A stretch of DNA of 15,617 bases, from the NCBI GenBank assembly GCA_019415505.1, contig DXZC01000047.1, positions 1 to 15,617 on the forward strand. The letters are read 5' to 3'. The position numbers and the translations under genes were made by a program. Shown in pieces: positions 14,342 to 15,617 of the stretch. A model generated the notes under the pieces. That model ran no database searches and had not been told where the DNA came from. It worked only from the letters and a program-made list of their open reading frames with translations. This stretch comes from Peptococcaceae bacterium. Lineage in GTDB: Bacteria > Bacillota > Dehalobacteriia > UBA7702. Within the stretch, counting starts at the first letter, position 1, and the number at the start of each line of letters is the position of its first letter.

Positions 14342-15186
14342 ATTGACTTTTCCTCCTTGGCTATGAATACTATTACGTCCTCAATACCGGGCCGAGTCAG
14401 TTTGAGGTTGGCCGGCGCCTTACCCCTCTCCACCAGGGCCTCTATACCGTAAGGGCTTTGCCGCACACCGTGAACGGACTTGGGGTCCAGGGCGGTAAAT
14501 TCCTCCCGACTCCCCTGCCACAGGCCATAACTATCCAACAAAAGATCCTTTTCTTCACAAAATAGCAACCGACCCTGGTGAATAAAGGCTATATAATCGC
14601 ACAGCTTTTCTAAATCACTGACAATATGGGAGGATATGAGCACCGAATTGTCCTCGTCTCTGGTAAATTCATAGATGATATCCACAAATTCGTCTCTGGC
14701 AATGGGGTCCAAGCCGCTGGTTGGCTCATCTAAAATCAACAATTTTGCTTGATGAGACAAGGCCACGGCAATGGAAAGCTTCATTTTCATGCCCCGGGAA
14801 AAATCCTTGAATTTTTTATCCTTGGGCAAAGCGAATACCGTTATATAATGGTCAAAGGTCCCGTCGTCCCAATTTACATAAAACTTTTTCAGCATGGCTT
14901 TCAGGTTTCGCACAGTAAAGCAACCGGGGAAATAGGCTTCATCTAATACAACGCCTATCTCCTCCTTTACCGATTTTAAGTTCTCAATATGTTTCTGACC
15001 CAGTACCGTTATATCGCCGCTGTCAGCCTTAACTATGTCTAAAATCAGCTTCATAGTGGTGCTTTTACCGGCGCCGTTCTCACCTATTAAACCCATAATA
15101 CAGCCCTTGGGCAGTTCCAGGGATATATCCTCAAGGGTAAAACCCTTATACTTTTTTGTTACATGTTCTAGCTTTAAAGCTGTCAT
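14338..15186 (-). CDS. ABC transporter ATP-binding protein
   Basis: The 282-residue ATPase powers the exporter. Walker A GENGAGKS is at residues 35-42, and the signature is FSRGMKMKLS (129-138, a variant of LSGGQ). Walker B LLILDEP is at 149-155, followed by TSGLD, and the switch histidine H187 is in SSHIVSD. Where many ABC proteins have the Q-loop glutamine, this one reads GVVLDEAYF, as in the YtrB-like branch. The C-terminal 70 residues are a family-specific extension. Its ATG overlaps the GntR stop codon by four bases (15183-15186) and its stop overlaps the permease start, making a tight three-gene operon. Confidence 0.95.
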   Translation of the reverse strand: MTALKLEHVTKKYKGFTLEDISLELPKGCIMGLIGENGAGKSTTMKLILDIVKADSGDITVLGQKHIENLKSVKEEIGVVLDEAYFPGCFTVRNLKAMLKKFYVNWDDGTFDHYITVFALPKDKKFKDFSRGMKMKLSIAVALSHQAKLLILDEPTSGLDPIARDEFVDIIYEFTRDEDNSVLISSHIVSDLEKLCDYIAFIHQGRLLFCEEKDLLLDSYGLWQGSREEFTALDPKSVHGVRQSPYGIEALVERGKAPANLKLTRPGIEDVIVFIAKEEKSI

Positions 15187-15563
15187 CTCTCATCCTCCTT
15201 AAACAAAGCGCAAAACATTGACCAGATATCCTCCAAGCTCAAACCGCAGCCGAGGGCCAACTCAGAAATAGCCTCCATGTGCTCTTCAATTCTTTTCAGG
15301 CTATCCTCCCGTACCAACTCCATATTGCGGGGAGCCACAAAGCAACCCTTGGCCGCTACGGTATAAATAAAGCCCTCCCGCTCCAGCTCATCGTAAGCCC
15401 GTTTCGTGGTTATGACGCTAATGCGTAAATCCTTGGCCAAGCCCCGAATAGAGGGCAAGGCCTCCCCCTCCTGGAGGTTGCCGCAGATTATTTCGTTTTT
15501 GATTTGGCTATAAATCTGCTCGTAAATGGGCTTACCCTCAGCATTGCTGATTACTATTTTCAT
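15183..15563 (-). CDS. GntR-family regulator, YtrA type
   Basis: The 126-residue regulator has a winged helix-turn-helix: PIYEQIYSQIKNEIICG, EGEALPSIRGLAKDLRISVITTKRAYDELEREGFI, then VAAKGCFVA. A short helical tail of about 45 residues replaces the large effector domain of other GntR groups, as in YtrA and PmtR. Such proteins repress their own exporter operon. GAGGGGG lies about five bases before the ATG. The AT-rich palindromes at 15584-15615 directly upstream are the likely operator. It is the first gene of the operon. Confidence 0.93.
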   Translation of the reverse strand: MKIVISNAEGKPIYEQIYSQIKNEIICGNLQEGEALPSIRGLAKDLRISVITTKRAYDELEREGFIYTVAAKGCFVAPRNMELVREDSLKRIEEHMEAISELALGCGLSLEDIWSMFCALFKEDER

Positions 15564-15583
15564 ACTGCCCCCTCTTTTCTTAT

Positions 15584-15615
15584 CTGTATATATACAGTAT
15601 ATACAGTAGATACAG
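15584..15615. promoter_or_regulatory. Probable GntR operator and promoter region
   Basis: CTGTATATATACAG (15584-15597) is a perfect 14-base palindrome about 20 bases upstream of the GntR start codon. TACAG recurs at 15593, 15602 and 15611, exactly nine bases apart. The TATATA within the palindrome may serve as the -10 box of the minus-strand promoter, so the bound repressor would block it. The -35 box would lie beyond the window edge. Confidence 0.65.
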
Positions 15616-15617
15616 AT

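Noticed and set aside
1..15617. CRISPR array, insertion sequence, prophage, tRNA or rRNA
   Set aside because: No regularly spaced identical repeats, transposase, terminal inverted repeats, phage genes, or tRNA or rRNA sequence could be found by eye.

Overview
The window looks like part of a strictly anaerobic, low-to-middle GC Bacillota genome, probably a clostridial or Peptococcaceae-like lineage. This is inferred from the gene families and not from any database match. The families are an S-layer-homology (SLH) surface protein, a DUF4003 protein, a YtrA-type GntR regulator with its ABC exporter, a class I hybrid cluster protein (Hcp), formate-tetrahydrofolate ligase, strong AGGAGG-type ribosome binding sites, and riboswitches of kinds common in Clostridia.

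Layout. Bases 1-429 hold the 3' end of a membrane-bound ferredoxin-like (NapH-type) 4Fe-4S protein. It is followed by a ZTP-type riboswitch with an overlapping terminator (about 536-627), which leads into a complete fhs gene (683-2440, plus strand). A hairpin-rich gap follows (2441-3100). Next comes a probable GEMM-I (c-di-GMP-I) riboswitch plus terminator ahead of a small divergent HU-like gene (3274-3558). About 1.3 kb without a gene (3559-4854) is full of inverted repeats and intrinsic-terminator-like hairpins. A minus-strand GNAT acetyltransferase lies at 4855-5295.

From 9891 down to 5641 a four-gene minus-strand cluster has gaps of only 15-22 bases: an HcpR-like Crp/Fnr regulator, an M29 aminopeptidase, a DUF4003 protein and a secreted DUF4430-SLH protein. 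The regulator is divergent from hcp (10028-11578, plus). The shared intergenic region carries a perfect GGTAAC-N4-GTTACC palindrome. Its centre falls 41.5 bases upstream of the predicted hcp start of transcription, the classic position for a Crp/Fnr activator. A MetE/UroD-like methyltransferase-fold protein follows hcp (11682-12707).

A gene-free kilobase (12708-13708) contains two diverged copies of a structured, RNA-like repeat with a 17-bp bidirectional terminator between them. The right end holds a translationally coupled minus-strand operon, read from right to left: GntR (YtrA-type), ABC ATPase, ABC-2 permease. It is preceded by a palindromic operator-like region that runs into the window edge.

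How the parts fit. The fhs unit is one-carbon metabolism under folate-stress (ZTP) control. Hcp and its neighbouring regulator form a nitrosative-stress or redox module. The aminopeptidase, DUF4003 and SLH genes appear to be transcribed with that regulator, so they may be co-regulated with it or only read through. The GntR/ABC operon is a self-regulated exporter typical of envelope-stress responses. The most unusual content is in the RNA: two recognisable riboswitches, the duplicated RNA-like element, and a long structured intergenic region with an orphan terminator.
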